From contig JAUWIE010000078.1 in assembly GCA_030605515.1 (NCBI GenBank), forward strand, positions 1 to 12,828: DNA of 12,828 nt, read 5' to 3'. The stretch comes from Thermoplasmatota archaeon. GTDB taxonomy: Archaea > Thermoplasmatota > E2 > DHVEG-1. The translations under genes were made by a program, and so were the position numbers. This document shows, piece by piece, positions 12,690 through 12,828 of this stretch; the stretch's first letter is position 1; every line of letters begins with the position of its first letter. The notes below the pieces were generated by a model. It was not told the origin of the DNA. It saw only the letters and a list, made by a program, of their open reading frames with translations, and did not search any database.

Positions 12690-12828
12690 ATGAATAAACA
12701 GGCAATGGTTTTTAAAAAGCTCACAATAACCATACCTGATTCTACTTTAAAAAAGCTTAAAACGATAGCAGAGAATGAAAATCGAACAAATTCGAATATG
12801 GTAAGGCACTTAATTGAAATGTATGAAA
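12690..12828 (+). CDS. Ribbon-helix-helix (CopG/Arc-type) regulator, 3' end outside window
   Basis: The first 46 residues are visible. The strand FKKLTITIPDSTLKKLKTIA (8-27) and helices with the family pattern (xITIPDSxLxxLKxIAxxENRTNSNMVRHLIE) match ribbon-helix-helix proteins, in which the strand enters the major groove and the helices form the dimer. Such proteins repress their own promoters or act as antitoxins. The gene continues beyond the window, so a toxin partner cannot be excluded. The start has no SD; M6 is an alternative. The perfect inverted repeats immediately upstream support a regulator role, possibly over the divergent secreted-protein cluster as well. Confidence 0.8.
   Translation, partial: MNKQAMVFKKLTITIPDSTLKKLKTIAENENRTNSNMVRHLIEMYE

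Noticed and set aside
1..12828. CRISPR array, tRNA or rRNA genes
   Set aside because: No regularly spaced direct repeats, cloverleaf sequences or conserved rRNA stretches were seen on either strand.
1..12828. Origin in a large archaeal extrachromosomal element such as a Borg
   Set aside because: AT-rich DNA and many orphan genes would fit, but the typical perfect tandem direct repeats are absent and genes are on both strands.

Overview
The window looks like a piece of an AT-rich archaeal chromosome, probably euryarchaeal. The evidence is an XPB helicase–Bax1 nuclease pair, TATA-box promoters such as TTTATAAA and TTTATACA, strong Shine-Dalgarno sites mixed with apparently leaderless genes, archaeal-type small proteins (Sm-like fold, AbrB-like, a 61-residue archaeal orphan family) and secreted proteins with archaeal-style signal peptides and thrombospondin type-3 calcium repeats. 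The genus cannot be fixed from the sequence. No tRNA, rRNA or CRISPR array is visible.

Left part (1-4425). The 3' end of an unidentified gene is followed by a TPR protein, a small doubtful ORF and a small Sm/SH3-like protein, all on the plus strand. Convergent to these is a minus-strand DNA-repair operon: XPB (SF2 helicase with DEVH box and RED motif) then Bax1 (PD-(D/E)XK nuclease, DUF790), 2 nt apart. A small AbrB-like gene lies just upstream of them. Bax1 and XPB form a helicase-nuclease complex in archaea, with a role in nucleotide excision repair. Their promoter is visible.

Middle part (4469-9605). This is an accessory region on the plus strand. It carries a 4-TM protein, an archaeal orphan family, a 3-TM PQ-loop-like protein, a 6-TM protein with an outer beta-rich domain, a membrane-anchored coiled-coil protein and a HEPN-like protein without its catalytic His. 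Between them lie wrecks: a reading frame broken by TAA and TGA, an IS1182-type transposase head without its body, and the first ~50 residues of a restriction-endonuclease-like protein cut off before its catalytic ExK. This region looks like a decayed integration or defence hot spot.

Right part (9504-12552, minus strand). This is a run of envelope genes: a secreted calcium-repeat protein, two further secreted proteins, a zinc-ribbon miniprotein, two small 2-TM proteins and a 51-residue lipoprotein joined to the preceding gene by an ATGA overlap. The lipoprotein gene overlaps, antisense, the stump of the broken nuclease gene. At the right edge a ribbon-helix-helix regulator starts divergently from the secreted cluster. 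Its promoter region holds a perfect 10-bp inverted repeat and a smaller palindrome, good candidates for operators.

No complete, clearly new multi-gene system can be proven. The best candidates for something undescribed are the secreted/lipoprotein cluster with its putative RHH regulator, and the membrane-protein trio at 6461-8984.
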